Of a stretch of DNA of 64,000 nucleotides, positions 63,690-64,000 are shown piece after piece. The first letter of the stretch is position 1; every line of letters begins with the position of its first letter. The notes beneath the pieces were generated by a model, which worked only from the letters and a program-made list of their open reading frames with translations, was not told the origin of the DNA and searched no databases. Both the position numbers and the translations under genes were made by a program. The stretch is from Endomychus coccineus. Lineage: Eukaryota > Arthropoda > Insecta > Coleoptera > Endomychidae. The stretch lies in assembly GCA_958510875.1 (NCBI GenBank), contig OY294068.1, forward strand, positions 82,641,978 through 82,705,977, in the 5' to 3' direction.

Positions 63690-64000
63690 ACATCTCTCTA
63701 CCATATTAATCCCAAGATGATGAATTTACCTCAAGGAGAAAAGAGTGACGTCATCACGCACCCGGCCACCGTTTGTGAACTATGATAGTCAGTAAATTAC
63801 ACATTTGAAAAACAATTATACCTCAAATCTGTATATCCAACACATCAATCCTAAGATAATAAATTTCCATCAAGTAGAAAAAGAGTGACGTAATCACACA
63901 CACCAGGCGACCATAGTTCGTGAACCTGTATCTAACACATCAATCCTAAAATGATAAATTTCCCTCAAGTAAAAAAAAATTTGACGTCATCATACACCCG
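63690..64000 (+). repeat. Degenerate tandem repeat at the window end
   Basis: Units of roughly 100-150 bp contain ATCAATCCTAA.AT.ATAAAT, TC.AGTA.AAA..AGTGACGT and CATCA.ACACCCGG..ACC; at least three partial units are seen. It runs off the window. Confidence 0.6.

Overview
The window reads as nuclear DNA of an insect: AT-rich, GT-AG introns, no bacterial operons, two recognisable conserved eukaryotic genes, and a dense load of arthropod-type transposons (BEL/Pao, Penelope-like, mariner, hAT, P-type and non-LTR elements). The order of insect cannot be fixed from the sequence. No tRNA, rRNA or CRISPR array was seen.

Layout. 1-8,300 is intergenic and made of transposon remains: a Penelope-like element (PLE family 2) with three terminal repeats, and a decayed hAT element (5,170-7,949, minus). 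8,335-37,027 (minus) is one complete host gene, DNA polymerase epsilon subunit 2 (POLE2). I rebuilt it as nine coding exons joining in frame to 520 codons. Its exons are small but introns 4 to 7 have been swollen to 3-11 kb by insertions: a foldback element and a mariner fragment (intron 7); P-type mini-elements, a CAGGGTGTC-ended element, a non-LTR fragment and a 6.0-kb BEL/Pao element with 99%-identical LTRs (intron 6); a mariner with 489-bp terminal inverted repeats and a PLE of family 1 with hammerhead ribozymes in its ends (intron 5); and a mariner split by a second foldback element (intron 4).

37,100-54,700 is transposon-rich intergenic DNA holding hAT mini-elements, non-LTR fragments, four more PLE fragments, a hAT copy with a perfect 8-bp target duplication and a P-type mini-element that carries an open THAP ORF. 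The only host-like gene there is an unrecognised two-transmembrane protein (42,334-43,125, minus). 56,805-59,381 (plus) is a single-exon Spd-2/Cep192-like centrosome gene. 59,400-64,000 holds hAT elements, a 58-bp-arm hairpin, a candidate terminal exon and a degenerate tandem repeat.

POLE2 (replication) and Spd-2 (centrosome) are both expected to be expressed in dividing cells, but nothing here shows coregulation. The most interesting signals are the hammerhead ribozymes in inverted PLE terminal repeats, the mariner whose inverted repeats contain its own start codon, the THAP-only P-type mini-elements, and a set of near-perfect hairpins, one of them just upstream of POLE2.
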